Assembly (NCBI GenBank): GCA_965260995.1
Contig: CBDHCD010000001.1
Span: forward strand, 310,001-374,000
DNA length: 64,000 nucleotides
Direction: 5' to 3'
Source: JBBROS01 sp965260995
GTDB lineage: Bacteria > Pseudomonadota > Alphaproteobacteria > Acetobacterales > Acetobacteraceae
The position numbers and the translations under genes are program-made. This document shows positions 29,355-41,031 of this stretch, in pieces. Below the pieces are notes generated by a model. It saw only the letters and a program-made list of their open reading frames with translations, was not told where the DNA came from and searched no databases. The stretch's first letter is position 1. The number at the start of each line of letters is the position of its first letter.

Positions 29355-29388
29355 GCGTGATTCGTGCGCCTATCGGCACGGATCACGC
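29355..29388. terminator. Hairpin downstream of the VPAP protein gene
   Basis: GCGTGATTCGTGC, an 8-base loop, then GCACGGATCACGC: a 13-base stem with one position that can pair as G-U. It lies about 140 bases after the stop codon. No T run follows, so termination is only a possibility. Confidence 0.4.
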
Positions 29389-29434
29389 CCTGGCGCTAGA
29401 GCGATTGCTCAGTTCAGTCTCACGTCCGACTGGA

Positions 29435-30313
29435 CTAGCTTCTGTTAGAACTTGAGTTTTAGCCCCATCTTTGGGGCATGGCGGAGATTGCTGAGGCTGA
29501 GGGCTTTACGGACGCGGAGTGGGCGGTATGGGAGCCGCTGATCGAGTTGGTGCGGCCCCGCGGCAAGACGCCGCCGAAAGACCTGCGCCGCACGATCGCG
29601 GCCATCTTGTGGCGGCACAACAACGGCGCCAAGTGGCGGGCGATCCCGGCCGAACTCGGCCCGTGGTGGCTGGCGGCGCAGCTGTTCATCCGCTGGGCCA
29701 AGCAGGGTGCGTGGGAGCGCCTGCTGGGTTTGGCGCAGGCGCGCGCGGGCGGCTTGGATCTGGGCCTGGCCTTCCTGGACGGGACCAACATCCGGGCGCG
29801 CGCCAAAGCGGCGGGGGCGCCTAAAAAAGGGGATCTGCAGCAAGCCGAGACGAGCGTGAAGCGCTTGGTCGCTCTCGCGGCGGCTTCGGGACCAAGGCGG
29901 TGACGGTGGCAGACAGCCAGGGCCGGGCGATCGCCTTTGCGCTCGCCCCAGGCCAGGCGCACGAGGCGCCAATGGCGCCCGCGCTGCTGGACGGCTTGAC
30001 GGACGCGCCCGGCTGGGTGGTGGGCGACCGCGGCCTGTCCTCGGACGCTCTGCGCGCGCAGGCCTGGGCCATGGGCGCGCGTCCGGTGATCCCGACCAAG
30101 AAGAACGAGGCGCCCGTGCGCTGCCCGGACTTCATCTACGTTCATCGCAACCGGATCGAGCGCCTTTGGGGTCGGCTGAAAGAGTGGCGGGCCGTGGCCA
30201 CCCGCTACGAGAAGACAGCCCGCTCCTTCATGGGCGTGCTCTGCCTCGCCGCCGCACGGGACTGGCTCAAACCCACAATCAAGAACAAGCAATCAAGTCC
30301 TAACAGGCGCTAG
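29435..30313 (+). mobile_element. IS5-family (IS427-like) element
   Basis: The ends CTAGCTTCTGTTAGAACTTGA and, inverted, CTAGCGCCTGTTAGGACTTGA match at 18 of 21 positions, and CTAG at both edges suits the TA/CTAG target preference of this group. The element is 879 bases. Just outside its right end (30316-30338) lies CGTTTT/AAAACG, an 11-base-loop palindrome of the kind repeated in alphaproteobacterial genomes. Confidence 0.85.
29478..30313 (+). CDS. IS5-family transposase in two overlapping frames
   Basis: The first frame (29478-29903) contains the N-terminal DUF4096-like part (FTDAEWAVWEPLIELV, LRRTIAAILWRHNNGAKWRAIP) and LAFLDGTNIRARAKAAGAPKKGD with the first Asp. The second frame (through 30313) supplies the conserved GRSRGGFGTK, WVVGDRGLSSDALR with the second Asp, and HRNRIERLWGRLKEWRAVATRYEK with the Glu. 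IS427-group elements often express the fusion by -1 frameshifting; here the switch falls between about 29838 and 29865, after an A6G4 run. Confidence 0.85.
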
Positions 30314-30572
30314 AGCGTTTTTGCGCGAAGTGAAAACGTCCTAGTGGTCCAAACCCGACGCGCGAGGCCTGAGCGTCAGGGCCGTCCGGCCCACCAGACA
30401 AGGCCGCCCACGCGACCCGGTGTCCGAAGCCCCTGCCCCAAGCCCACGAGCGCGACCCAACCAGCCCCGGGCGATGCGGCCTTCCCAACCCCGCTCCGCG
30501 ATGCCATAGTACGGGGAACGATTCCAGAACACCACCAGCCGCCGACCCTCGTCGCCGAAGGACGAATGCCCC
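30314..30572. promoter_or_regulatory. uvrA upstream region
   Basis: 259 bases between the IS5 and uvrA with no supported gene. It holds the LexA box at 30516 and therefore the uvrA promoter. Confidence 0.5.
30516..30530 (+). promoter_or_regulatory. LexA (SOS) box of alphaproteobacterial type
   Basis: GAAC-GATTCCA-GAAC is an exact direct repeat with a 7-base spacer, the reverse-strand reading of the known alphaproteobacterial LexA site GTTC-N7-GTTC. It ends 42 bases before the uvrA ATG, so uvrA is probably induced by DNA damage. Confidence 0.75.
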
Positions 30573-33443
<2,871 letters not shown>

Positions 33444-33460
33444 ATGTGCCAATTAATGGA

Positions 33461-34562
33461 GGCTCTTGTCGGGTTCCGGGGTGTTGGCCTGCGTCATCTG
33501 ACAAGTGCGGTGACGAGTGCACCGAGCAAGGCTTTGCCGCGTCGGCGAGCGTTGTGCACGAACTGGAAGAAGCCGAGATAGAGCGGCAGCTTGTCTTGCG
33601 AGATGCCCCGGTGCGGTCGCAGCCAGGAACGTAGGAGCGACCAAAGCCCTTCCATGGTGTTGACGTGGACCTCGCAGAACCCGTCGCCGTCCTCGTCGCG
33701 GGCGTATTCGCCGCGCCCGTGGCAGACCGTTTTGTGTCCGTAGCCCCAAGCCGGCAGACGTGCGTAGATGCTGTATTCGTCCGTGTGGATCAGAGTGCCC
33801 GGGGCGACGGCGGCGGTGATGACCGGCTTGATCGTGTTCTGCTGCACGTTGGCCAGCATCTGCAGCACCACCTGGCCGCCGCGCTGGATCAGGCCAAGGA
33901 TCGGCGGCTTGTCCTTCTCCAGCGTGCCGCGGCCCGGCGCGCCTGCCAGCCTGCGGCACCGGCCGAGCCGCCCCTTTTGGCCACTTCTTCCGGCTGCCCC
34001 TTGTGCCCGGCTACGACGTAGACCTCGTCGATTTCCACCGCGCCCTGTAGCTTTACCACCGGCACTTTGGCGACCAGCCCCCGGCGCAGCTGCTCCGTCA
34101 TGGCCTGCACGTCCGACACGGCCAAGCCCAGCTCACCTGCGATCTGCCGGCTGGAAAGCTTCAGGCCCATGAAGTAGAGGCACAGCACCCACACGCGCAG
34201 CGGCTGATGGTGCCCGGCCAGCACGGTGCCGGTGAGGTCGTCGAAGCGGGACGTGCACGCCTTGCACCGGTAGCGCTGCCGACAAGGCTGTGTGTCGTCG
34301 CACCCATCCCGGACCACCGCGGAGCTGTCGCACCCGGGGCAACGCACGCCTTCCGGCCAACGGTGCTGGCGCACAAAGGCGAAGCACTTGGCGTCGTCCA
34401 TCAGGCCGGACAGGTTGACCAAGTCAGGTGCAGCCATGAACGCCAAAGCTCCTCAAATGAGAACGGGCGGTCGATCATCCCGCCGCTTTCATCACATCAG
34501 AAGCTCGCCGGAACCACCAGTCTCGTCTCTGCATGCCAACACCCCGGAACCCGACAAGAGCC
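33461..34562 (-). mobile_element. IS1595-family element, copy 2, complete
   Basis: 1102 bases with perfect terminal inverted repeats of about 28 bases (beginning GGCTCTTGTCGGGTTCCGGG). It is the only complete copy in the window and the reference for copies 1 and 3. The flanking 8-mers (ttaatgga and actctccc) do not match, so one flank has been rearranged since insertion. Confidence 0.92.
33494..34437 (-). CDS. IS1595-family (ISXO2-like) transposase, full-length, two frames
   Basis: It has the same zinc ribbon (CPGCDSS, CKACTSRF) and DDE region as copy 1, but the C-terminus is present (FFQFVHNARRRGKALLGALVTALVR). The frame changes after PEEVAKRG at the A4G4 run, exactly as in the truncated copies. 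If translation slips by one base there, a fusion of roughly 315 residues results, normal for the family. This is the most likely active source of the three copies. Confidence 0.85.
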
Positions 34563-34616
34563 ACTCTCCCTTGACCCGGCCTGATGGGCTGTAGCGGGGG
34601 GAACGAGGCTTTGTCG

Positions 34617-34845
34617 GACTTCAAGGGGCGGCACTTCGAGGGTGAGATCGTGCTGTGGGGGGTGCGGTGGTATTGCCGCCGCTAGGTGCAGCGGTATGTA
34701 CCCAAGATGGAAGAGCGGCTGCGCTGGCAGTGGCGGGTGCTTCGTTGGACCAGCTGGCGCGTGAACGAGATCTACGTGAAAGTCTGCGGTGAGTGGGCCT
34801 GTTTGCATAGGGCCGCCGACAAGCACGGGAACGGCGTTTTGCCCG
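34617..34845 (+). pseudogene. IS6-family transposase remnant
   Basis: The translation DFKGRHFEGEIVLWGVRWYCRR, stop, VQRYVPKMEERLRWQW and SWRVNEIYVKVCGEWACLHRAADKHGNG aligns with the IS6 transposase start and its first catalytic Asp region (here Asp is replaced by Asn). There is an in-frame stop, an internal deletion and no 3' half. It is a different, older IS6 from the two intact copies. Confidence 0.75.
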
Positions 34846-35384
34846 GAGGATTTCACTGAGCTCGGCAGCGACAGCATCGGCGTGACCTTGGACAAGCTGA
34901 TGACCCAGTCGCGACCGCTGCTGGTCATCCGCGAGCCGCGCGAGGACCCTGCCGACAGCCAGAAGCTCCTGCTGCTGGCGCTGTCGATCCACGTGCAGGA
35001 AAATCTGCAGACCGCGGCCTGGGCGCTGCGCGTCATCGACGACAGCGGCACCATCCACGTCGTAGCCGTGGTCGATGACAAGGTGCTGGAAGCGGCCGCC
35101 GGCTTGATCGGCGAGCACGACGCCGCGGATCTGGACCATCTCGCCGGGCTCGAACGGCTGGAGACGGCCGGGTCGATCGCCGCCATGCAGCGCACGGCGC
35201 AGCAACGCGGCGTGGGCTGCCGGGCAGCGTCCGGCAAGGCGACCTGGTCAGCCGCGTCATCGAGCTGGCGGAGGGCGAGCAACGCTTGATCGTCATCGGC
35301 TGCGACACGGATGCGGGCGGCAGCTCCTACCGCAGCGTGCAGGCGTTGATCCGCCGCGCCAAGGATCCGGTGCTGGTGGTCTGA
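34846..35384 (+). pseudogene. Universal stress protein (UspA), 5'-truncated and frameshifted
   Basis: In the first frame, ELGSDSIGVTLDKLMTQSRPLLVIREP matches the end of a Usp domain. It is followed by a second domain (KLLLLALSIHVQENLQTAAWALRVID...HVVAVVDD). The frame changes near 35225, and the second frame continues GDLVSRVIELAEGEQRLIVIG and ends ALIRRAKDPVLVV, the classic Usp C-terminus. It was thus a two-domain Usp; the start is lost at the IS6 remnant and the frame is broken, so it is probably non-functional. Confidence 0.65.
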
Positions 35385-35514
35385 GGCAGCGGATGTTGGT
35401 TCGACGGACCATTGCCCGATCGTAGTGACAGATCACGAGATCGCGGAATGTTCGATCTGAGGCGTGCGCGTTTCAAGGCTACTGTTGGGGAGTGGCCATG
35501 TCGGGTGGCGATCT
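35385..35514. other. Intergenic, nothing recognised
   Basis: Short stretch between the Usp remnant and an IS5 remnant. No gene or repeat is seen. Confidence 0.3.
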
Positions 35515-35690
35515 GGATGGCCGGCAAGCGACCAACAGGAGCGGGTGCGCGTTGATCCTAGGGAGCCGGGCTGGGCAGCGCGGCCCGCGGTGCAACAACC
35601 GGCGCTTCGTCGCGGCGCTGTCATGAATGGCCCGATGGGGCGGACGTTGGCGCGATCTGCCACGGCAACTGGGCGTCACGTCCGTTGACG
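35515..35690 (+). pseudogene. IS5-family transposase N-terminal remnant
   Basis: In shifting frames it reads SDQQERVR, then NNRRFVAAL, then MARWGGRWRDLPRQLG, matching the N-terminus of the IS5 transposase at 45116 (DDQWERLRDLV, DNRRFVDALLWMARSGARWRDLPERYG). It is decayed and ends about 40 bases before the hydroxyacid dehydrogenase gene, so it may influence that gene's promoter. Confidence 0.65.
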
Positions 35691-35729
35691 TTTAGAGCTT
35701 GCAACGGAACCGCCGAAGGAGACACGAGC

Positions 35730-36884
35730 ATGACGGACCTGCCGCAGGACGCGCTGGAAAAAGCACCGGACCCGATCACCGGCGATCCCGCCGTCCACGA
35801 GTTCCAAACGCTGCACGAGGTCGTGGCGGCGGCGCACCGGGCGCTGGACCGCAACATGTGGGATTACGTGGTGGGCGCCACGGAAACCGAGACGACGATG
35901 CGCCGGAACCGCCTGGCGCTGGACCGCATCGCCTTCCGGCCCCGTGTGCTGAACGACGTGTCGCGCATCGACAGCGGCGCGGAGTTCCTGGGCAAGCAGG
36001 TGCGCCTGCCGGTCGCGCTGGCCCCGGTCGGCGGGCTTGAGTCCCTGGGGCATGAGGGTGGGCTGACCGTTGCCCGCGCCGCGGGGACGGCGGGGGTACC
36101 GTTCTTCCTCAGCTCCGTGAACCAGCTCGGGCTGGAGCGGGTGGCGGCGGCCGGGGCCGGGCCCAAGGTGTTCCAGCTCTACGTGCGCGGCGGGGACGAC
36201 TTCGTGGACGACCACGTGCGTCGGACGGTTGATGCGGGATACGACGCGTTCTGCATCACCGTGGACAGCGCGATCTATTCGCGGCGGGAGCGCGACATCG
36301 CCAACCGCTTCGCCAAGCCTTGGCGCGGCAACACGCCGGGAATGCAGTATCAGGCCACGCTGAGCTGGACCCAGGTGCGCCGGGTGCGGGAGCGCTGCGC
36401 CATTCCGCTGATGCTGAAGGGCATCGCGACCGCGGAGGACGCGGAGCTGTGCTGCCGCGAGGGGATCGACGTGGTGTACGTCTCGAACCATGGCGGCCGG
36501 CAGCTTGATCACGGCCGGGGGGCACTGGACGTGTTGCCGGAGGTGGTTCAGGCCGTGGCCGGCCGGGCCAAGATCATGGTGGACGGCGGGATCAGCCGGG
36601 GCACCGACGTGGTGAAGGCGATCGCGCTGGGCGCGGACGCGGTGGGGATCGGCCGGCTCTACACCTACGGCCTGGCCGCCTCGGGTGCTGCCGGCATCAG
36701 CCGGGTGATCGAACTGCTGGAGCTGGAGGTGCAGGAGTGCCTGGGTTTGCTGGGCCTGACCAGCTTCGCCGGGCTGGATGCTTCGTACGTGTGCACTGCA
36801 GAGGCGGTGGCGGATCCCCGGGTGCATAGCGCCTTTCCGCTGCTGCATTTGCCGGAGCGGCACGACCGAACGACCGACGCTTGA
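35730..36884 (+). CDS. FMN-dependent 2-hydroxyacid dehydrogenase/oxidase
   Basis: 384 residues of the FMN-dependent alpha-hydroxyacid oxidase family (L-lactate, glycolate, mandelate enzymes). The start is the ATG after GGAGA. Motifs: residues LPVALAPVGGLESLGHEGG near the FMN phosphate site; PKVFQLYVRGG; the catalytic SNHGGRQLDHG with His255 and Arg258; and KIMVDGGISRGTDVVKAIALGADAVGIGR. The enzyme oxidises an L-2-hydroxyacid to the 2-oxoacid; no membrane segment is evident. It is the only intact metabolic gene inside the IS-rich zone. The substrate is not readable. Confidence 0.9.
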   Translation: MTDLPQDALEKAPDPITGDPAVHEFQTLHEVVAAAHRALDRNMWDYVVGATETETTMRRNRLALDRIAFRPRVLNDVSRIDSGAEFLGKQVRLPVALAPVGGLESLGHEGGLTVARAAGTAGVPFFLSSVNQLGLERVAAAGAGPKVFQLYVRGGDDFVDDHVRRTVDAGYDAFCITVDSAIYSRRERDIANRFAKPWRGNTPGMQYQATLSWTQVRRVRERCAIPLMLKGIATAEDAELCCREGIDVVYVSNHGGRQLDHGRGALDVLPEVVQAVAGRAKIMVDGGISRGTDVVKAIALGADAVGIGRLYTYGLAASGAAGISRVIELLELEVQECLGLLGLTSFAGLDASYVCTAEAVADPRVHSAFPLLHLPERHDRTTDA

Positions 36885-36985
36885 TCTGACAGGGCAGCGG
36901 GCCGGGCGACAGGTGTCATATTACGAGGCGTTGGTGCGTGGATGCCCGGATAGTCTGTCCCTGGTAGGAGCGGTAAGCTCCGAGC

Positions 36986-37791
36986 ATGCCGTTCAAGCAC
37001 GATGCCACCCGACGCTATGGCATTCCGCGCGCCCGCTGCCGCGTCCTGAACTGGCCGGCCTACGAAGCTGGGCTGCGCCGACGCGGTGACCTCACACTGT
37101 GGCTGGACCAGGCAGCCCTCATGGGTTGGGCCGCCCCGAAGCGCAGCACGCCCGGCGGTCAGCCGCACTACTCCGACCTGGCGGTCGGACTGGTCCTGAC
37201 CGTGCTCCTGGTGTTCCACCTCGCTTTGCACCAGGCCGAGGCGTTCGCCAGAAGCGTGCTGGCGCTGCTTGGATTGGACTTGCGCATGCCGGACCATTCC
37301 ACCCTATTCCGTCGTGAGCGGGTCTTTGCCAGGCGGCAGCCGCGTGTTCGGGCGAGCAGCGGCCCGGTGCGCCTGGTGCTGGACAGACCGGGCTGGCCCT
37401 GTTCGGCCAAGGCGAATGGTGTGCGGCCCAGCACCGCCGGACCCGCAGGCGCTGGATGAAGCTGCGTCTCGGCGGGGACGCCACCACCGGCGAGATCGCT
37501 GCACACGTCCTGACCGACGGCCAGGCCGGCGACGCGGCGCGAGCGCCGGACCTGCCACGCCAGCCGGAAGGCGACATCGCCAGCCTGATCGCGGACGGCG
37601 CCTGCGGCGGCGGCCCTGTGCATCAGGCCGCAGATGCTCGCCAGCCTGGCAAATCCCCGGACGCGATCATCCCGCCTCGCGCCTCTGCGGCGCCGAGTGC
37701 GGCCGATCCGGACGAGCAGACTCCGCGCGACCGCCCCATCCGAGCCATTGACGAACACGGCCGCGTGGAATGGCAACGCGTGACGGGATAA
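36986..37791 (+). pseudogene. IS5-family transposase, frameshifted and truncated
   Basis: It starts MPFKHDATRRYGIPRARCRVLNWPAYEAGL and continues WLDQAALMGWAAPK, YSDLAVGLVLTVLLVFHLALHQAEAF and LGLDLRMPDHSTLFRR, a well-known IS5 subgroup. The frame shifts near 37320 and again near 37440 (LVLDSTGLALFGQGEW, then RRRWMKLRLGGDATTGEIAAHVL). The 3' part with the last catalytic residue is missing. A related remnant is at 47210. Confidence 0.8.
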
Positions 37792-37827
37792 CCCAAAGGT
37801 TCTCGATCGTGTGCGGCACCCTGATCT

Positions 37828-38067
37828 TGTTATGCCCTCGATGATGGACACCCCGGCTCCCACTCCGAAGATCAGCACCGCGACCACAAACGCCCAAAAG
37901 TAGAGCTGCAGCTCGTGTCCGAACGGGTGCTGCGGCGTCGGCGGCCGCGCGACGCGCCTCATGCCGAGCAGCAGCAGCAGTTGGTTGCCGCTGTCCACGG
38001 TGGAGTGGATCGCCTCGCTCAGCATCGCGGCGCTGCCGGTGTAGCCGGCAGCGGCGAACTTGGTCAC
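37828..38067 (-). pseudogene. Internal fragment of a cation diffusion facilitator transporter
   Basis: VTKFAAAGYTGSAAMLSEAIHSTVDSGNQLLLLLGMRRVARPP and HPFGHELQLYFWAFVVAVLIFGVGAGVSIIEGI match the N-terminal membrane half of CDF metal exporters, with the SEAIHS/D metal-site region. Homology ends abruptly at about 37828 against the IS5 remnant and starts without a proper N-terminus next to the IS110 remnant. Both ends are lost, so it is non-functional. Confidence 0.75.
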
Positions 38068-38105
38068 TGTTGCGGAAATAAGCCCTGGACGAGCAGGTAG
38101 AAAAA

Positions 38106-39350
38106 CTACGCCGCCCTTGGAACCAGCATGACATCGTATCCCAGGTTGCCCAGGCGTTGAACCAGCTTGGCGGTGGAGCGCTTGCGGGCGACCTGATCGA
38201 GATAGCTCTCACCGAGGTCGCGGAAAGCCTGGCCCGTGCTTAGCATGTGGAACGCGGCGATAAGCAGCTTGTGGGCAATGGCCATGATCGCCCGCACTGG
38301 GCCGCGGCGGGCACGAGACGGTTGTACTTGTCTCGGTAGTAGCTGCCCTTGGTCCGCACGGCAGCCGAGGCGGCGGCGAACAGCGCCGATTTGAGGAACA
38401 CGTTGCCCCGGCGCGTGCCGGCGCCCTTCGACTTGCCGGCGCTCTCGTAGTTGCCTGGCGCGACCCCGGCCCATGCGGCCAAACGGCGCGCGGTGGCGAA
38501 CACGTCCATGTCGGTGCCGATCTCGGCGATGATCGAGGCCGCCGTCACCCAGTCCACGCCGGGGATCTGCATCAGCAGCCGGTGCTGCGCCTGATAGGGC
38601 TCGAGGTGAGCCCCGATGCGGGCATCAACCGTGTCGAGGTCGCGACCGATGGCTTCCAAGGCGCGGAGCTGCATGCCAAGCAGAAAGCACTGGGGCTCGC
38701 GCATGCGCCCGTCGAGCGCGGCTTCGAGGGCCGCGTGCTTGCGCCGCATCCGCCCGCGCGCGAGGCCCGCCATCTCGGTGGCATCGGTCGTGCCGGCAGC
38801 GAGCGCCTCCAGCATGGCCATGCCAGAGACGCCGAACACGTCGCTGGCCACGCCAGACAGCTTGATGTTGGCGCCTTCCAGCAGCTTCAGCACCCGATTG
38901 CGCCCTGCCGTCCGGGTCTCGATCAGCGTGCGCCGGTGACGCACCAGCTCGCGCAAGTCGCGGATCGCGGGCGGCGGCACGAAGCTTTTGGCCACCAGCT
39001 TTTGGCCACAGGCCGTGGCGCACAAGCTGGACGATCCACTCGGCGTCCTTCACGTCCGTCTTGCGGCCGGGCACGTTCTTGATGTGGTGGGCATTGCCGA
39101 CGATCAGCTCGACGTGGCCCTCCAGCACGGCGTAGACCGGCTTCCAGTAGACGCCGGTGCTCTCCATGCCGACGTGAGTGACCCCGTGCCCGGCCAGCCA
39201 CGCCCGCAAGGTCTCCAGCTCGCGGGTGGTCGTGCCGAAGCTACGCAGCAGCTTCTGCGCCTTGCGCCCTGGCGCGCCGATCAGGACGCAGCAGACGACG
39301 CTGGCCTGGTGGACATCCAGGCCGGCGCAACGTTCAAGAAAAATCTCCAT
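38106..39350 (-). pseudogene. IS110-family transposase with two frameshifts
   Basis: The N-terminal DEDD domain (CAGLDVHQASVVCCVL, GMESTGVYWKPVYAVLEG, NAHHIKNVPGRKTDVKDAEWI) is in one frame. The middle and the C-terminal transposase_20 domain (LMQIPGVDWVTAASIIAEIG, AAWAGVAPGNYESAGKSKGAGTRRGN) are in a second frame. The tail (AIMAIAHKLLIAAFHML...) is in a third. The first break coincides with a near-perfect 14-base tandem duplication at 38983-39010; the second lies near 38300. IS110 elements do not normally use frameshifting, so this copy is dead. Confidence 0.85.
38983..39010. repeat. 14-bp tandem duplication inside IS110 transposase
   Basis: AGCTTTTGGCCACC is followed directly by AGCTTTTGGCCACA. 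It lies exactly where the reading frame changes. Fourteen bases shift the frame by two, while the observed change needs one, so an additional one-base change must be present. Confidence 0.75.
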
Positions 39351-39637
39351 AGCCAGCACCTTGTCATAGGGGGACGGGGTGGCGGCCGCTGCGCTGCAGG
39401 CAAAGTCAGATACTGTTGCTCGTGCTCGCCAAGGATGGTGGCGACAAAGGATGGTGCCTGAGAACAGCGCGGACCGATCTGGTGGACAGGATTGGGTCTC
39501 CTAGTGTCAATCGGCCTCCAAACGGCCACCGGGAGGAAAGGTGGACCAGCGCCGGCCGGCCAACAACGGGGCACCCCATTTCCTCCCCATGATGGTGCGC
39601 GCCCAGCGCGCGGTTCATCTGGTGGCGAATTGCTTGG
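39351..39637. other. IS-end debris
   Basis: No gene is seen. A motif TGTCAATCGGCCTCCAAA at 39505 resembles TGTCAATCGGCTTCCAAA at 63524, next to the ISL3 remnant; both are probably terminal repeats of a lost element. Confidence 0.4.
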
Positions 39638-40188
39638 CTATGCGGCGAGAGCGGCGAAGCGCGACAGGCGAGTGGGTGCGATGGGCCGACCACCGAACGA
39701 AGCTGCCATGTGATCGAGGTTGATGGCCGCGGCGGTGGCCACGTGTTGCAGGCCCGTTTTGGCCAAACCGCGGTAGCGGGTCTGACGCAAGCCGAACGCG
39801 CGCACGGCTTGCGAGAGGGTGCTCTCGATCCCTTGCCGCTGGTCGTAGAGGCGCCTGCCCTCTGCCGTGCTTTCCCGTGCCCTGGCCGCGGCAAGGGCAT
39901 TGTATTCCGGCCGTGGCAGGATCGCGAGCACCTGGTCTTGCGACGCTGACTGCGACCGCGTGTAGCGGCTGCGCGATGGGCAGGCGAAGCAGTCGGCGGC
40001 CCGGAACTGGGCGCGGACAAGAGCGCGCTGCCCCGGTTGCGTCTTGGCCTCATACCAGCCGGCGCTCTCCTTGCCCTCCGGGCAACGCGCCGTCCGCCGG
40101 TCCCAGTCCACGGTGAAGTCGGCCGCGCTGAACGCCCCTTCCGCCAGGCTCTGCCAGCTCAGGTTCCGCCGGCTGGGTCCGACCAAGT
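39638..40188 (-). pseudogene. IS1182-family transposase, C-terminal fragment
   Basis: The translation (FTVDWDRRTARCPEGKESAGWYEAK, FRAADCFACPSRSRYTRS, REYNALAAARARESTAEGRR-like YNALAAARARE, YDQRQGIESTLSQAVRAFGLRQTRYRGLAKTGLQHVATAAAINLDHMAA) is the end of an IS1182/DDE_Tnp_1 transposase, with the zinc-like cysteine cluster and the catalytic Glu in GIEST. The 5' half is missing; the IS6 end at 40189 cuts it. Confidence 0.82.
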
Positions 40189-41031
40189 GGTTCTGTTGCA
40201 AACGCTGGATCGGGGCAAGCGAGGCGCTGTAGAGCGGCGTTTTCAGGCAGCAACTTCGAACAGCCCGGCGACGAAGGCGGCTTGCGCCTGCATGTCGCGA
40301 CCGCCAACGTTGTGGACCTGCCCTTTCCTGATCATCGCCATCGCCTCGTAGCCGGCCAGTATCCGTTCCGCGGTTTCCAAGCCGCCGAAGCCAAGCCCCG
40401 GCCGGACCAGCCGTTTGATCCGGCGGTGGTCCTGCTCCACGATGTTGTTGAGATACTTGCGCTGCCGCAGCTTTGAGAAGCGCCACAGCTCGCCTGCCCG
40501 CTTCATCTTCCGCACCGCCCGCGGGTAGGCCGGGTTTTCGTCCACGGTGATCGTGCGCGGGTTCACGGTGTGCGGCTGGGCCAGCGCCTTGCGGAAGAAC
40601 CGCTTGGCCGATGCGGCGTCGCGCTGCGCCGACAACAGCAAGTCGATGGTCTGGCCCAGGCTGTCGACCGCCCGATACAGGTAGGTCCAGGCGCCCTTGA
40701 CCTTGATGTAGGTCTCGTCCACCCGCCATGACCCGGTGCAGGGCCGCAGGTGACGGCGCACCCGCTGTTCGAACTCACCGGCATAGGCCTGCACCCAGCG
40801 GAACAGGGTGGTGTGCTCGACCGTGACGCCGCGGTCCGACAGCATCGCCGCGAGGTCGCGATAGCTGATCGGAAAGGCCAGATACCAGCGCAGCGCCCAC
40901 AGGATCACCTCGGACGTGAAATGCCGCCCCTTGAACACGCCGTCCTGCCCCGCCGCCATCTCGCCCACCCGTCAAGCTGCCTGGCAAGCTTCTATCCCGA
41001 CCGTGGCCGATCCGCCATTTGCAACAGAACC
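40189..41031 (-). mobile_element. IS6-family insertion sequence, copy 2
   Basis: 843 bases with the same perfect ends GGTTCTGTTGCAAA/TTTGCAACAGAACC as copy 1, in opposite orientation. The flanking 8-mers (gaccaagt and aactggaa) do not match. It joins an IS1182 fragment on one side to a truncated IS1595 on the other. Confidence 0.95.
40243..40959 (-). CDS. IS6-family transposase
   Basis: Translates identically to the copy at 7844-8560, with the DDE residues in VDETYIKVKG, ITVDENPAY and NIVEQDHRRIK. Intact and probably able to act on both copies. Confidence 0.93.
   Translation of the reverse strand: MAAGQDGVFKGRHFTSEVILWALRWYLAFPISYRDLAAMLSDRGVTVEHTTLFRWVQAYAGEFEQRVRRHLRPCTGSWRVDETYIKVKGAWTYLYRAVDSLGQTIDLLLSAQRDAASAKRFFRKALAQPHTVNPRTITVDENPAYPRAVRKMKRAGELWRFSKLRQRKYLNNIVEQDHRRIKRLVRPGLGFGGLETAERILAGYEAMAMIRKGQVHNVGGRDMQAQAAFVAGLFEVAA

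Noticed and set aside
29391..30317. GGCGCTAGAGCG on both sides of the IS5 as a long target duplication
   Set aside because: The left copy is about 40 bases away from the element end, so it is not a target duplication; it is more likely a dispersed short genomic repeat.
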